This document shows positions 52,566 through 61,443 of a DNA stretch of 64,000 nucleotides, one piece after another. The notes under the pieces were generated by a model. The model did no database searches. It was given only the letters and a program-made list of their open reading frames with translations, and had not been told where the DNA came from. The stretch's first letter is position 1. Each line of letters starts with the position of its first letter. Source of the DNA: an uncultured Flavobacteriales bacterium (GTDB lineage: Bacteria; Bacteroidota; Bacteroidia; Flavobacteriales_G; Salibacteraceae); the NCBI GenBank assembly GCA_937121175.1, contig CAKZKD010000002.1:434001-498000 (forward strand). The letters are read 5' to 3'. A program made the position numbers and the translations under genes.

Positions 52566-53960
52566 ATGGATTTTAGGATAGAAAAAGACACAATGGGCGA
52601 GGTGAAAGTTCCAGCTAATAATTACTGGGGAGCTCAAACCGAAAGATCTAGAAATAATTTTAAAATCGGACCAGAAAGCACGATGCCAAAAGAGATAATT
52701 GCCGGGTTTGCGTATTTAAAGAAGGCCGCTGCCTATACAAATTGTGAATTAGGTGCTTTAGAGGCAGAAAAACGAGATTTGATATCTTCAGTTTGCGACG
52801 AAGTTCTTGCAGGAAAACACGAAGGAGAGTTCCCTTTAGTGGTGTGGCAAACAGGAAGTGGCACACAATCTAATATGAATATGAATGAGGTGGTATCAAA
52901 TCGCAGTCAGGTTCTCAAAGGCGGAAGTTTGTCTGATATTGAAAAGTTTGTTCACCCAAATGATGATGTAAATAAAAGCCAAAGCTCAAACGATACTTAT
53001 CCAACTGCAATGCACATTGCAGCCTACAAAATGATTGTTGAAGTTACTATTCCTGGGGTAGAAACTCTTCGCGATACTCTTTTAAAGAAGTCTCAAGAAT
53101 TTAAAGATGTTGTGAAAATTGGGCGTACGCATTTGATGGATGCAACTCCACTCACCTTAGGTCAGGAATTTTCAGGATATGTTGCACAACTCAATCACGG
53201 GTTGAAAGCTCTAAATTCCACATTGTCTCATCTTTCTGAATTGGCACTTGGGGGTACGGCTGTTGGAACAGGAATAAACACACCTAAAGGCTATTCTGAG
53301 CTAGTTGCAAAATACATTGCAGAATTTACTCAGTTACCGTTTATTACAGCGGAAAACAAGTTTGAGGCTTTAGCTGCTCATGATGCAATTGTGGAATCGC
53401 ATGGCGCCTTAAAACAATTGGCTGTAAGTTTAATGAAAATAGCAAATGATATTCGCTTGTTAGCTTCAGGGCCGCGGTCTGGAATTGGTGAAATTATTAT
53501 TCCTGCCAATGAGCCAGGTTCTTCAATTATGCCGGGCAAGGTAAACCCAACTCAGGCTGAAGCTCTGACCATGGTTTGTGCGCAAGTAATTGGGAACGAT
53601 GTTGCTGTTTCTGTTGCTGGAATGAATGGACATTACGAGCTGAATGTGTTTAAACCTGTTATGGCAAGAAACATTTTAGAAAGCGCTAGATTAATTGGTG
53701 AAGCATGCGTTTCGTTTACAAATAATTGTGCCTATGGTATTGAACCGAATTACGAAAATTTGAAACGCAATCTGGACAATTCGTTAATGTTGGTAACTGC
53801 ATTGAATACCAAAATAGGTTACGAAAAAGCTGCTAAAATAGCTAAGACGGCATACGAAAATGGAACTACTTTAAAAGAAGAGGCTGTAAATTTGGGGTAT
53901 TTAACTGCCGAACAATTTGATGAGTGGGTTGTACCCGCCAAAATGATAGGTTCTATGTAA
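52566..53960 (+). CDS. fumC: Class II fumarate hydratase FumC
   Basis: FumC hydrates fumarate to malate in the TCA cycle. The 464-residue protein shows [13 protein letters not shown], the family signature [13 protein letters not shown] and the active-site region [20 protein letters not shown]. Length is normal. It joins sucAB as a TCA gene in this window but is a separate unit with its own terminator. Confidence 0.97.
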   Translation: MDFRIEKDTMGEVKVPANNYWGAQTERSRNNFKIGPESTMPKEIIAGFAYLKKAAAYTNCELGALEAEKRDLISSVCDEVLAGKHEGEFPLVVWQTGSGTQSNMNMNEVVSNRSQVLKGGSLSDIEKFVHPNDDVNKSQSSNDTYPTAMHIAAYKMIVEVTIPGVETLRDTLLKKSQEFKDVVKIGRTHLMDATPLTLGQEFSGYVAQLNHGLKALNSTLSHLSELALGGTAVGTGINTPKGYSELVAKYIAEFTQLPFITAENKFEALAAHDAIVESHGALKQLAVSLMKIANDIRLLASGPRSGIGEIIIPANEPGSSIMPGKVNPTQAEALTMVCAQVIGNDVAVSVAGMNGHYELNVFKPVMARNILESARLIGEACVSFTNNCAYGIEPNYENLKRNLDNSLMLVTALNTKIGYEKAAKIAKTAYENGTTLKEEAVNLGYLTAEQFDEWVVPAKMIGSM

Positions 53961-53988
53961 TTTATACAACCCAAATAGACAATAGAAG

Positions 53989-54011
53989 AGCTACCTTATG
54001 GTGGCTTTTTT
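53989..54011 (+). terminator. Rho-independent terminator after fumC
   Basis: AGCTACC pairs with GGTGGCT (one GU pair) around a 4-nt loop, followed by a T run that reaches into the end of the convergent manC gene. Confidence 0.75.
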
Positions 54012-55077
54012 ATTTTTTGGAATTGAGTTCAGCTACGTATTGTTTTATTTTTTGCTCATCCTTGATTGGGCAAATTAGCAATGCTTCCTCAGTATCCACA
54101 ATTATGTAACCTTCTAGTGCTTTAATAATTGCTTTTTTATTTTTAGGGATAACCACAATGTTGTGCGCACTCTCCTTTAATAACGCAGTATTGTTGTTAA
54201 CCAAAATATTTTCGGATTCATCTTTTGCAACATGCTCACGCAACGAGCTCCAACTCCCTAAATCACTCCAGCCAAAATCTCCCGGAATTACTGTCACGTT
54301 TTTAGCATTTTCAAGAATGGCATAGTCAACAGAAATATCATTGCACAATGGATAAAACTCCTGGACGGAATTTGCTTCCTCAGTAGTGTTCAACTTAGAC
54401 TTATGGCTTTCGAATAATTGATGCATTTCTGGTTGATAATTCTCAAAAAGGTTAATTATGTTCTTGGCGTTCCAAATAAACAACCCACTATTCCAGTAGT
54501 AATTGCCGGAAGAGCACATCGTTTGGGCTTTTTCTAATTCAGGTTTTTCCGTAAAAGCCTTCACTTTAAATACACCAGATTCAAGCTCACTTCCTGAGTG
54601 AATGTACCCAAAACCTGTTGAGGGGTATGTAGGTTTTATTCCCAAAGTAACTATTTGTTCAGTATCATTATTACACTGTTCTAGCCCTAGTTTAATTGCC
54701 TCTGCAAACGCGCTTTCCTTGGAAATTAAATGGTCAGACGGTGCTACAATAAATGACGCATCAGGGGTTTTTTTCCAGATTTTAAACGCCGCATACAAAA
54801 TACATGGAGCGGTATTTCTTCGTGCTGGCTCGCAAATTACCTGAGCCTCATTAATATTGGGTAACTGAGTACATACTAATTCTTTGTATTGAGAATTGGT
54901 AAGAATAAGAATGTTTTCTTGTCCAACTATAGGTACAAAGCGATCGACAGTTTGTTGAAGTAAACTTTTTCCAGTTCCTAGAATGTCTAGGAATTGTTTT
55001 GGATTTTCCTCTGTGCTGGAAGGCCAGAACCTAGAGCCTACACCACCAGCCATGATTACGCAATAATTATTACTCAT
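54010..55077 (-). CDS. Mannose-1-phosphate guanylyltransferase
   Basis: The 355-residue enzyme makes GDP-mannose from mannose-1-P and GTP for surface polysaccharides. It has the nucleotidyltransferase loop MAGGVGSRFWPSSTEENPKQF, APSDHLI and GFGYI near 150, and FTEKPELEKA. It lacks the C-terminal mannose isomerase domain of bifunctional enzymes, so isomerisation must come from elsewhere, possibly from the PGI/PMI gene at 9.7 kb. It overlaps the sprT gene by 4 nt (ATGA). Confidence 0.92.
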   Translation of the reverse strand: MSNNYCVIMAGGVGSRFWPSSTEENPKQFLDILGTGKSLLQQTVDRFVPIVGQENILILTNSQYKELVCTQLPNINEAQVICEPARRNTAPCILYAAFKIWKKTPDASFIVAPSDHLISKESAFAEAIKLGLEQCNNDTEQIVTLGIKPTYPSTGFGYIHSGSELESGVFKVKAFTEKPELEKAQTMCSSGNYYWNSGLFIWNAKNIINLFENYQPEMHQLFESHKSKLNTTEEANSVQEFYPLCNDISVDYAILENAKNVTVIPGDFGWSDLGSWSSLREHVAKDESENILVNNNTALLKESAHNIVVIPKNKKAIIKALEGYIIVDTEEALLICPIKDEQKIKQYVAELNSKK

Positions 55078-55688
55078 AGTTTATTTATTTCAGACACTTC
55101 TGCTAGTCCACTTACTAAATACAATCGGCTTGAATTCAGTTCCTTACAAAGGAAGCGCGTTCTTTTTTTAGTTCCTTTTTCAAATATCCGTTTTCCAATC
55201 TGAAAAATAGCTTTGTCCGAAAGATCATTAAGAATAATTGTGCGATTAACATCGTAATTTCTCAATCCAATCATTAGTTGTGGGTCAGAAACGCTACTTG
55301 CCTTTGGGTTTATTGAATATTTAGCTAGGGGTTTAGAGATGTCCTCCGGAAAGATATTTCTAGAAATGAGTTCCTTTAGCCACTTCCCGAAAATCATTTT
55401 CCACTCTTTACCATGTGGTAAAATTCTCTTCCCAAATTGTTCAAAAGCTTCTAGGTGAGAAAATTCATGAATCAGCGTAATTAGAAAAGCGTACTGGTTT
55501 AGAGTTCCGTTCACAGAAACTCTGTGGTACGGCGTTTTTGAATTGGGCAATCGATAATCTCCCAATTTTGTTTTTCTCTTGTTGCTTATGGTAAGTAAGA
55601 CCTGTTTGTCCTGTAAGTATTTAGTTAGTTCCACAGATAAATTCGGCGGTAAATACTGTTCTAGTTGTAACTGATCTACAAGGTTCAT
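55074..55688 (-). CDS. SprT-like zinc metallopeptidase
   Basis: The 204-residue protein has the zinc motif HEFSHLEAF and the SprT-like context (RVSVNGTLNQYAFLITLIHE; FGKRILPHGKEWKMIF). The family is related to DNA-protein-crosslink proteases (SPRTN), but the bacterial role is unknown. Both overlaps with neighbours are 4 nt (ATGA), so lipoprotein, sprT and manC form one operon. Confidence 0.85.
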   Translation of the reverse strand: MNLVDQLQLEQYLPPNLSVELTKYLQDKQVLLTISNKRKTKLGDYRLPNSKTPYHRVSVNGTLNQYAFLITLIHEFSHLEAFEQFGKRILPHGKEWKMIFGKWLKELISRNIFPEDISKPLAKYSINPKASSVSDPQLMIGLRNYDVNRTIILNDLSDKAIFQIGKRIFEKGTKKRTRFLCKELNSSRLYLVSGLAEVSEINKL

Positions 55689-55846
55689 TTCGGCTTCTTA
55701 TATCTAGTTTTTTTCGGCTTCTTATTTTTTTCTCCAAAGGTTGGGCAATCGCAGTCCTTTTTCGTGCTTTTACAGGAGCTAAAAACCACGGATGATGAAA
55801 AGATGATTGCAATAATAATTGCTGTATTTCTAATTTTAGAAGCCAC
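55685..55846 (-). CDS. Small Lys-rich lipoprotein (53 residues)
   Basis: From a GTG at 55846 the frame gives MASKIRNTAIIIAIIF, then SSSVVFSSC, a lipobox with Cys at about 25, followed by a Cys/Lys-rich tail (KKDCDCPTFGEKN and KKPKKTRYKKPK). A TACATTTG box ends 4 nt before the GTG, which excludes the longer frame beginning at 55921. It overlaps sprT by 4 nt. Function is unknown. Confidence 0.6.
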   Translation of the reverse strand: MASKIRNTAIIIAIIFSSSVVFSSCKSTKKDCDCPTFGEKNKKPKKTRYKKPK

Positions 55847-55850
55847 AAAG

Positions 55851-55858
55851 CAAATGTA
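55851..55858 (-). promoter_or_regulatory. -7 promoter box (TACATTTG) 4 nt before the small lipoprotein GTG
   Basis: Exact TAnnTTTG on the minus strand. Its partner on the plus strand is only 15 nt away (55874), so the two promoters are back to back in a 40-nt gap. Confidence 0.5.
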
Positions 55859-55873
55859 AAACTCCGCAAGTAT

Positions 55874-55881
55874 TAAATTTG
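55874..55881 (+). promoter_or_regulatory. -7 promoter box (TAAATTTG) 5 nt before the mlaE ATG
   Basis: Exact TAnnTTTG match ending 5 nt before the ATG at 55887; the mRNA should start at or within 2 nt of the start codon. Confidence 0.5.
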
Positions 55882-55886
55882 CGTAC

Positions 55887-56630
55887 ATGCTAAAGATTCT
55901 CCAGCAAATAGGCGAATACACTATATTTATTTCTAAAGTTTTTCGCCGGCCTGAAAAATGGAGGATTTATTTCCAAATGTTCATACAAGAATTATGGACG
56001 CTTGGTATTGGCTCTATCGGAATTATTCTAATAATTTCTGGTTTTATGGGAATGGTAATAACCATTCAAACCGCTTCACAAATTGATAGCGGTTGGATTC
56101 CTGCATATTTGGTTGGATATACTACTCGACAAAGTATGATACTTGAGTTTTCACCAACTATGTTAGCGCTGATATTATCCGGTAAAATTGGCTCCAACAT
56201 AGCTTCCGAATTAGGTTCTATGCGTATCTCTGAACAGATAGATGCATTGGAAATAATGGGAATAAATTCAGCCAATTACTTGGTTTTACCTAAAATTACC
56301 GCTTTAATGGTTATTATGCCATTTTTGGTGGTGCTTAGTATGTTCATTGGAATATTTTTCGGTTATGTTATTTGTGAGACAGTAGGAGTGATTACACCCT
56401 CAGATTACATCTACGGTATCCAGTATGATTTTCGCCCATTTGATATTGTTTATGCCTTGATTAAGGCGGTTTTGTTTGCATACATAATTACTTCGGTATC
56501 GTCTTTCTACGGGTATTTTGCAAGTGGATCTGCATTGGAAGTTGGAAAATCTAGTACCCAAGCAGTGGTTTACAGCAGTATTGTCGTCTTGATTTTCAAT
56601 TATATTTTAACCCAAATGTTACTTATATGA
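55887..56630 (+). CDS. mlaE: MlaE-type phospholipid transport permease
   Basis: The 247-residue inner-membrane permease belongs to the MCE/Mla system that moves phospholipids between inner and outer membranes. It has five to six helices and the family motifs TIQTASQI, SPTMLALILSGKIGSNIASE, LGSMRISEQIDALEIMGI and the C-terminal GKSSTQAVVYSSI. The ATPase gene overlaps its end by 4 nt. No MCE (MlaD) gene follows within the window. Confidence 0.92.
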   Translation: MLKILQQIGEYTIFISKVFRRPEKWRIYFQMFIQELWTLGIGSIGIILIISGFMGMVITIQTASQIDSGWIPAYLVGYTTRQSMILEFSPTMLALILSGKIGSNIASELGSMRISEQIDALEIMGINSANYLVLPKITALMVIMPFLVVLSMFIGIFFGYVICETVGVITPSDYIYGIQYDFRPFDIVYALIKAVLFAYIITSVSSFYGYFASGSALEVGKSSTQAVVYSSIVVLIFNYILTQMLLI

Positions 56631-57382
56631 TTGAGATTATAGGTTTGAATAAATCATTCGGAGAGAATCAAGTGCTGCGAAATATAGATGTGGTATTCGA
56701 AGAAGGGAAGTCTAATCTTTTGATAGGTGCATCGGGTAGTGGTAAAACAACGCTGTGTAAATGTACGGTGGGTTTGCATCAACCCGATACAGGAACTATA
56801 TCATATAATGGTAGAATTTTCAATCAGATGTCTCATAATGAGAAAAAGGAAATTCGAAGAGAAATTGGATTTTTGTTTCAAGGGAGTGCATTGTTCGATT
56901 ACATGACCGTTGAAGAAAACGTGATGTTTCCAATAAAGATGTTCTCAAACTTAACAACTAAAGAAGCTAAAAAGCGAGTTGATTTTTGCTTAGAACGTGT
57001 TGACTTAAAAGGTGTAAATAAATTAATGCCAAGCGAATTAAGCGGTGGAATGAAAAAGCGTGTAGGTATTGCTCGCGCCATTTCAGCTAAACCCAAGTAT
57101 TTGTTTTGTGATGAACCTAATTCAGGCCTTGACCCTCAAACATCTATTCTAATTGACAACCTTATAAAGGAAATCACGCATGAATATAAGATGACGACCG
57201 TTGTAATTACGCACGACATGAATTCTGTTCTTGAAATTGGTGAGCACATTTCATTTATATACAAAGGGGATATGCTTTGGGATGGAACTAATAAAGAGGT
57301 ACTGGATACCACGTCAACAGAACTTACTGATTTTGTGTATGCTTCTTCCTTCATGAAGGAATTGAAACGAATGAACGGGTAA
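56627..57382 (+). CDS. mlaF: MlaF-type ABC transporter ATP-binding protein
   Basis: The 251-residue ATPase has Walker A GASGSGKTTL, signature LSGGMKKRVGIARAI, Walker B FCDEPNSGLDP and the switch His in VITHDMNSV. It pairs with MlaE, whose stop it overlaps. A bidirectional terminator follows. Confidence 0.93.
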   Translation: MIEIIGLNKSFGENQVLRNIDVVFEEGKSNLLIGASGSGKTTLCKCTVGLHQPDTGTISYNGRIFNQMSHNEKKEIRREIGFLFQGSALFDYMTVEENVMFPIKMFSNLTTKEAKKRVDFCLERVDLKGVNKLMPSELSGGMKKRVGIARAISAKPKYLFCDEPNSGLDPQTSILIDNLIKEITHEYKMTTVVITHDMNSVLEIGEHISFIYKGDMLWDGTNKEVLDTTSTELTDFVYASSFMKELKRMNG

Positions 57383-57435
57383 GTTACAGGATTTTTGTTT
57401 CTGACGTTAAACCGATACTTTTATAAACGTATTAA

Positions 57436-57470
57436 CAAAAAAAGGGCGCTAAATAAGCGCCCTTTTAAAT
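57436..57470. terminator. Bidirectional rho-independent terminator
   Basis: An 11-bp stem (AAAAGGGCGCT with AGCGCCCTTTT), a 5-nt loop, and both an upstream A run and a T-rich flank. It lies between the convergent mlaF and T9SS genes and can serve both. Confidence 0.85.
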
Positions 57471-57487
57471 TCAATATGTTTTGATTA

Positions 57488-60400
57488 TTACTTGACAATA
57501 ACCCTCTTAGAAACCTCAGTTGTACCGTTGCTAATGTTCAAGAAGTAAACTCCTTTATCAAAGTTAGAAACGTTGATAGAGTTTGTAATATTTCCATCTG
57601 ATTCAACAGTGTTAGAATAAACAACTTGCCCTACTGCATTATTTAGAGAAATCGTATAAGTTCCGTTGTCAATTCCATCTATTTTAACATTTACCTTATC
57701 CGTTGATGGATTAGGATATATAGCTAATGTAGATGCGTTTCCAAATTCATTGATGCTTGTAAAGTTAATTCCGTTACCGCTTTCAACACTGAAAACTTTT
57801 TCTTCGGAAGTACAGCCATCAAAGCTAGTTGCAACGGCAATGTAATCACCAGCAACATCTCTATCTTTTTTATCAGGATCGATAATTAACTCAGTACCAG
57901 TCTGTCCTGAAATTACTTTACCACTTGGGTTTGTCCACTTAATAACATCAATTGTACCCCCACTAGCGTTTGCTGTGAGTTTAACTTCACCTGCTTTTGA
58001 ATCATCAATAATACTAGCACCAGGAGTATTTCCGCCTCCAATCAACTCTACATCAGTAATTTCAAAAAAGTTATTAGGCTCTGTAACCAACTGATTTCCT
58101 GTAAATGTACACCCGTTATCATCCGTAACAGTATATAAATAGTTTCCTCCGGTAAGTCCAGTTCTATTAAAATCAGTATTTGTACCACCAGCCCATTGAA
58201 TGGAGTAAGGCGCTCCTGTAGTAGCAGGTGTTCCACCAGCACCAATAACAGTTATTGTTCCAACAGCTTCACCCTTACAATCGATATTATCTACTGAAGA
58301 ACGTGCAAACACTAAAGTATCTGGACCAGTAATATTAACTTTAATGGACTGAAGGCAAGGTGGATTGGATCCGTCATTTACTTCAACTTGGTAACTTCCT
58401 GCTTCAAGATTAGATAATACAGTTGTTCCTGTAAGTGGGAAACCAGGGTTGTTTGCATCAGTCCACTTGTAAGTATAATTCGGATTTGGGTTAGAACCAG
58501 CTACAACATTAATTTGGATTTTCCCTTGTCTTTGACCATAGCAAGTAGTAGTGGTTACACTATTCGCGGCATCTAAAGTCACTGTAGGTGCACCAAAATC
58601 ACTAACACCAGCAATTGCTGTTGTAGAACAGCCATTTGCGTCTGTAATTGTAACTGTGTACGAACCAGATGATAATTGATTAATGGTACGACCCGTTACG
58701 ATGCTTCCTTTTACGTCCCACTTAAAATTAAACGGAGCAGCCCCGTTAATTGGCAAAGTGTCAACCTCAGCTCGTCCATCTGTATTACCACATGCTGTGG
58801 TAGCAAAACCTTTTGCTGAAGCACCAACTAAAGAAGGGCAAATTGAAGGTTTAGTATTTAGTCTAACCATGAATTTTCTTGAAGTTAAGCCCCAGTTTCC
58901 TTGAGTACCATTTGCATTAGTACGAATAACGTATTGAAACAATTGAGCGTCGCCTGGCTCAACTGGCCATAGTACTGTGTCTGTATTAAATACTTGATTG
59001 CCATGAAAAACAACGAAATAATTTCCAGGAGCAATAGTATCCATAGTAGAACCTGTTCTTGAAACTGGTAAACTAACCCATTGGTCAGGACTATTGTTGA
59101 AATTAGATAACATCATATCACCAGAAGTGAAAATAGGTTGAGCGCCAATACCTACAATTCCGTTTGCTGTATAATTTGAAAATTGATAAATATCAGCGCG
59201 GATTGTTGCAGAAGCGTTTACATTAGTTGTGTTTGTGGCAGGGTTTACAAAACTAATACTGGATACGGTATCCATTGTTTTAATTTCGTACACTACAGCT
59301 AAATCGAACTCATATACGTTTGCAGATTTGTTGAACAAGAAGGCTTGTGAACTAGCAATATCTCCTTCATCACGTGCATAAACCGTATCGGTAACAGCAA
59401 TGTTGACCGTTGCTGTGTCATCACCAGTATTCTTTAATAACGAATCTGCTTTAGTGATTACGTCAATTCTGTAATCTCCTTCTCCTGAGTTAAGTACAAA
59501 TGAAGAAACTGAAGTGGAATCTGAATCCTTAGACCGGACAATTGAGCTACCGTTTGTAATTGTTTGAGAAAAACTTGAAGGACCAGAAGCAATAGCTGTT
59601 ACACCTGCGTTTCTTTGTATATTGGCTCCTACATTACAAAATTTAGCACCAACTGTAATTGGGTATTGAAGCGCTTGAACGCTAGGTATTCTTGTGTAAA
59701 ATTCACCATAGTGAACCCTTAAAGAATCAGTTAATGGAACGAATGCAATTTCTTCCATTCTTAAATCATTTGTTTCGCCTTCAATTAATTTGATATCATC
59801 AATTTGCCAGAAATAGTGTGATCCACCTCTCCAGTGAAATCGTACTTTAGGAGCAGAGCCTCCCGCGATTTCCTTAGTCAAATTAATTCTTTCAGTTTTT
59901 GCACTTGTTCCCGTGATTCCGAAAGTCGTAAAAGAAGACTCATTAGACGGTACTCCTTGGCGCATGTCAAGCGTGTCCCAAGTCACACCATCAGGAGATA
60001 CTTCAAGCAATAGTTCAGCATCAGCAAACGGTCTCCAATAATGCTCAAATTCTAAAATTACAGTTCTCACTGCTGATAAATTAGGTAGAGGAATTTCAAT
60101 GTATGCATCAATATCCACAAAACCAGTTGAAGGACCAGGATTCATACTGTCACAGTCGATAATCATGGTTCCGTTAGCAGCAGTGGTAGATGTAATTCTA
60201 TTGTTTCCATTACCATATTGACCAACGGTTCCGTTTGGATTGTTTGACCAAGACCATGTCCCAGGGCCTGAGATGACTCTATTTGTCCATCCAGCTGGTA
60301 ATGCGCCACCTGCAAAATCTTCACTAAAGAGTATGGCTCCTGGTGCAGCCAGTTTTCCCTTAGCATTATTAGACGAGGATAATTGAGCATTTGCAGCATC

Positions 60401-60547
60401 GACATCCACGGATAGCTCGCGACTGCCTTCCATAGAGAACATAGATTCGTCTGATAGTATTGTTGCATCAGATTGTTGGGCGATACCTGCGATTGAGAAT
60501 AACAGGGTTCCGAACAATGAGGCAATGAAGTTGTAATTTTTTCTCAT
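57488..60547 (-). CDS. T9SS surface protein with jelly-roll-like N-domain and SprB repeats
   Basis: The 1019-residue protein has a signal peptide (about 1-23, cleavage near GIAQ). A jelly-roll-like domain follows (about 70-260; EDFAGGALPAGWTNRV, LEFEHYWRPFADAELLLEVS, SPDGVTWDTL). Next come an Ig-like middle part and three SprB-type repeats (about 570-825; SSGSYTVTITDANGC, LEAGSYQVEVND, GGNYLYTVTDDNGC). The last 77 residues are a type A T9SS sorting domain (LAIYPNPSTDKVNVKI, FDKGVYFLNI, KRVIVK). SprB repeats occur in the mobile gliding adhesin. The ligand and any link to motility are unknown. Confidence 0.88.
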   Translation of the reverse strand: MRKNYNFIASLFGTLLFSIAGIAQQSDATILSDESMFSMEGSRELSVDVDAANAQLSSSNNAKGKLAAPGAILFSEDFAGGALPAGWTNRVISGPGTWSWSNNPNGTVGQYGNGNNRITSTTAANGTMIIDCDSMNPGPSTGFVDIDAYIEIPLPNLSAVRTVILEFEHYWRPFADAELLLEVSPDGVTWDTLDMRQGVPSNESSFTTFGITGTSAKTERINLTKEIAGGSAPKVRFHWRGGSHYFWQIDDIKLIEGETNDLRMEEIAFVPLTDSLRVHYGEFYTRIPSVQALQYPITVGAKFCNVGANIQRNAGVTAIASGPSSFSQTITNGSSIVRSKDSDSTSVSSFVLNSGEGDYRIDVITKADSLLKNTGDDTATVNIAVTDTVYARDEGDIASSQAFLFNKSANVYEFDLAVVYEIKTMDTVSSISFVNPATNTTNVNASATIRADIYQFSNYTANGIVGIGAQPIFTSGDMMLSNFNNSPDQWVSLPVSRTGSTMDTIAPGNYFVVFHGNQVFNTDTVLWPVEPGDAQLFQYVIRTNANGTQGNWGLTSRKFMVRLNTKPSICPSLVGASAKGFATTACGNTDGRAEVDTLPINGAAPFNFKWDVKGSIVTGRTINQLSSGSYTVTITDANGCSTTAIAGVSDFGAPTVTLDAANSVTTTTCYGQRQGKIQINVVAGSNPNPNYTYKWTDANNPGFPLTGTTVLSNLEAGSYQVEVNDGSNPPCLQSIKVNITGPDTLVFARSSVDNIDCKGEAVGTITVIGAGGTPATTGAPYSIQWAGGTNTDFNRTGLTGGNYLYTVTDDNGCTFTGNQLVTEPNNFFEITDVELIGGGNTPGASIIDDSKAGEVKLTANASGGTIDVIKWTNPSGKVISGQTGTELIIDPDKKDRDVAGDYIAVATSFDGCTSEEKVFSVESGNGINFTSINEFGNASTLAIYPNPSTDKVNVKIDGIDNGTYTISLNNAVGQVVYSNTVESDGNITNSINVSNFDKGVYFLNISNGTTEVSKRVIVK

Positions 60548-60585
60548 GACTTCTTTTTTTCGTTAATTCTATTTGAATTTATTGT

Positions 60586-60600
60586 TTTAACAATGTTAAA
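60586..60600. promoter_or_regulatory. 15-bp perfect palindrome (7-1-7) in the leader of the SprB-repeat gene
   Basis: TTTAACA and TGTTAAA flank a single A, between the promoter and the ATG at 60547. It may be an operator; it is AT-rich, so chance is possible. Confidence 0.35.
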
Positions 60601-60607
60601 TGGGTCG

Positions 60608-60637
60608 CAAATTTAATTGAATAAGTTATCAAGCAAA
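60608..60637 (-). promoter_or_regulatory. Promoter of the SprB-repeat gene (TTTG-N18-TAAATTTG)
   Basis: On the minus strand TTTG (60637-60634) and TAAATTTG (60615-60608), spaced 18 nt, match the Bacteroidota pattern. The leader is about 56 nt. Confidence 0.6.
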
Positions 60638-60696
60638 GAAATTTGCAACTTTTTACACTACTTCAACAATAGAAAAATTGAGGGGTTGGGTATTAA

Positions 60697-61365
60697 TTAT
60701 GAAACAGTTAAGCCGTCTTTCATGCGAATAGTGCGTTGCGCACGTTGCGCAATATCTTCCTCATGCGTGACCATTACGATGGTATTACCCTGTTCATGAA
60801 TGTCGGTGAGTAAATCCATTATTTCATGAGAAGTTACAGAGTCTAGATTTCCTGTAGGTTCGTCGGCAAGTATAATAGACGGAGTATTTACTAAGGCCCT
60901 AGCAATAGCAACTCGTTGTCTCTGTCCACCACTCAATTCATTAGGTTGGTGAGCTATGCGATCCTTCAACCCCACCAATTCCAAAACTGATGCTGCCTTT
61001 TCGTTCCGAATTTTTTTTGAAGTGCCATTATAAATCATCGGAAGCGCTACGTTGTCAATGGCGCTATAGCGAGGTAAAAGATTGAATGATTGAAAAACAA
61101 AACCAATTTCTTTATTTCGAACCTCCGCCAATTGATTCTCAAGCATTTTGGATACGTCTTGACTATTTAAATAGTATTTGCCAGCAGTTGGGGTGTCTAA
61201 GCAACCTAATATATTCATTAAAGTAGATTTACCCGAACCAGAAGTGCCCATGAGAGCAACATATTCGCCTTTGTCAATGGAAATGTCCACACCTTTTAGT
61301 GCCTCAACGGTTTCTTTACCAACCTTAAAGTGTCTCTTCAGTTTTTCTGTCCGTATTATTTCCAC
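60697..61365 (-). CDS. LolD/MacB-type ABC transporter ATP-binding protein
   Basis: The 222-residue ATPase has Walker [11 protein letters not shown], the subgroup motif [12 protein letters not shown], signature [15 protein letters not shown], Walker [13 protein letters not shown] and switch His in VTHEEDIA. This subgroup serves lipoprotein release (Lol), MacB-type export or FtsX-like permeases. No permease gene is adjacent, so the partner is unknown. A GTG at 61365 is the start: a TACATTTG box ends 6 nt before it and lies between it and the next upstream TTG. Confidence 0.9.
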   Translation of the reverse strand: MEIIRTEKLKRHFKVGKETVEALKGVDISIDKGEYVALMGTSGSGKSTLMNILGCLDTPTAGKYYLNSQDVSKMLENQLAEVRNKEIGFVFQSFNLLPRYSAIDNVALPMIYNGTSKKIRNEKAASVLELVGLKDRIAHQPNELSGGQRQRVAIARALVNTPSIILADEPTGNLDSVTSHEIMDLLTDIHEQGNTIVMVTHEEDIAQRAQRTIRMKDGLTVS

Positions 61366-61371
61366 AGGAAT

Positions 61372-61379
61372 CAAATGTA
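61372..61379 (-). promoter_or_regulatory. -7 promoter box (TACATTTG) 6 nt before the LolD-like GTG
   Basis: Exact TAnnTTTG on the minus strand, divergent from the EamA promoter (61432-61439). Confidence 0.5.
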
Positions 61380-61431
61380 CGGTCAAAACTTACTTTTTTA
61401 AACCATAAAAAATGATGGTCGGTAAATCAAA

Positions 61432-61439
61432 TACTTTTG
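61432..61439 (+). promoter_or_regulatory. -7 promoter box (TACTTTTG) 4 nt before the EamA GTG
   Basis: Exact TAnnTTTG match. The frame of the EamA gene has a stop at 61423, so its start must be the GTG at 61444, only 4 nt after the box. Confidence 0.55.
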
Positions 61440-61443
61440 CAGC

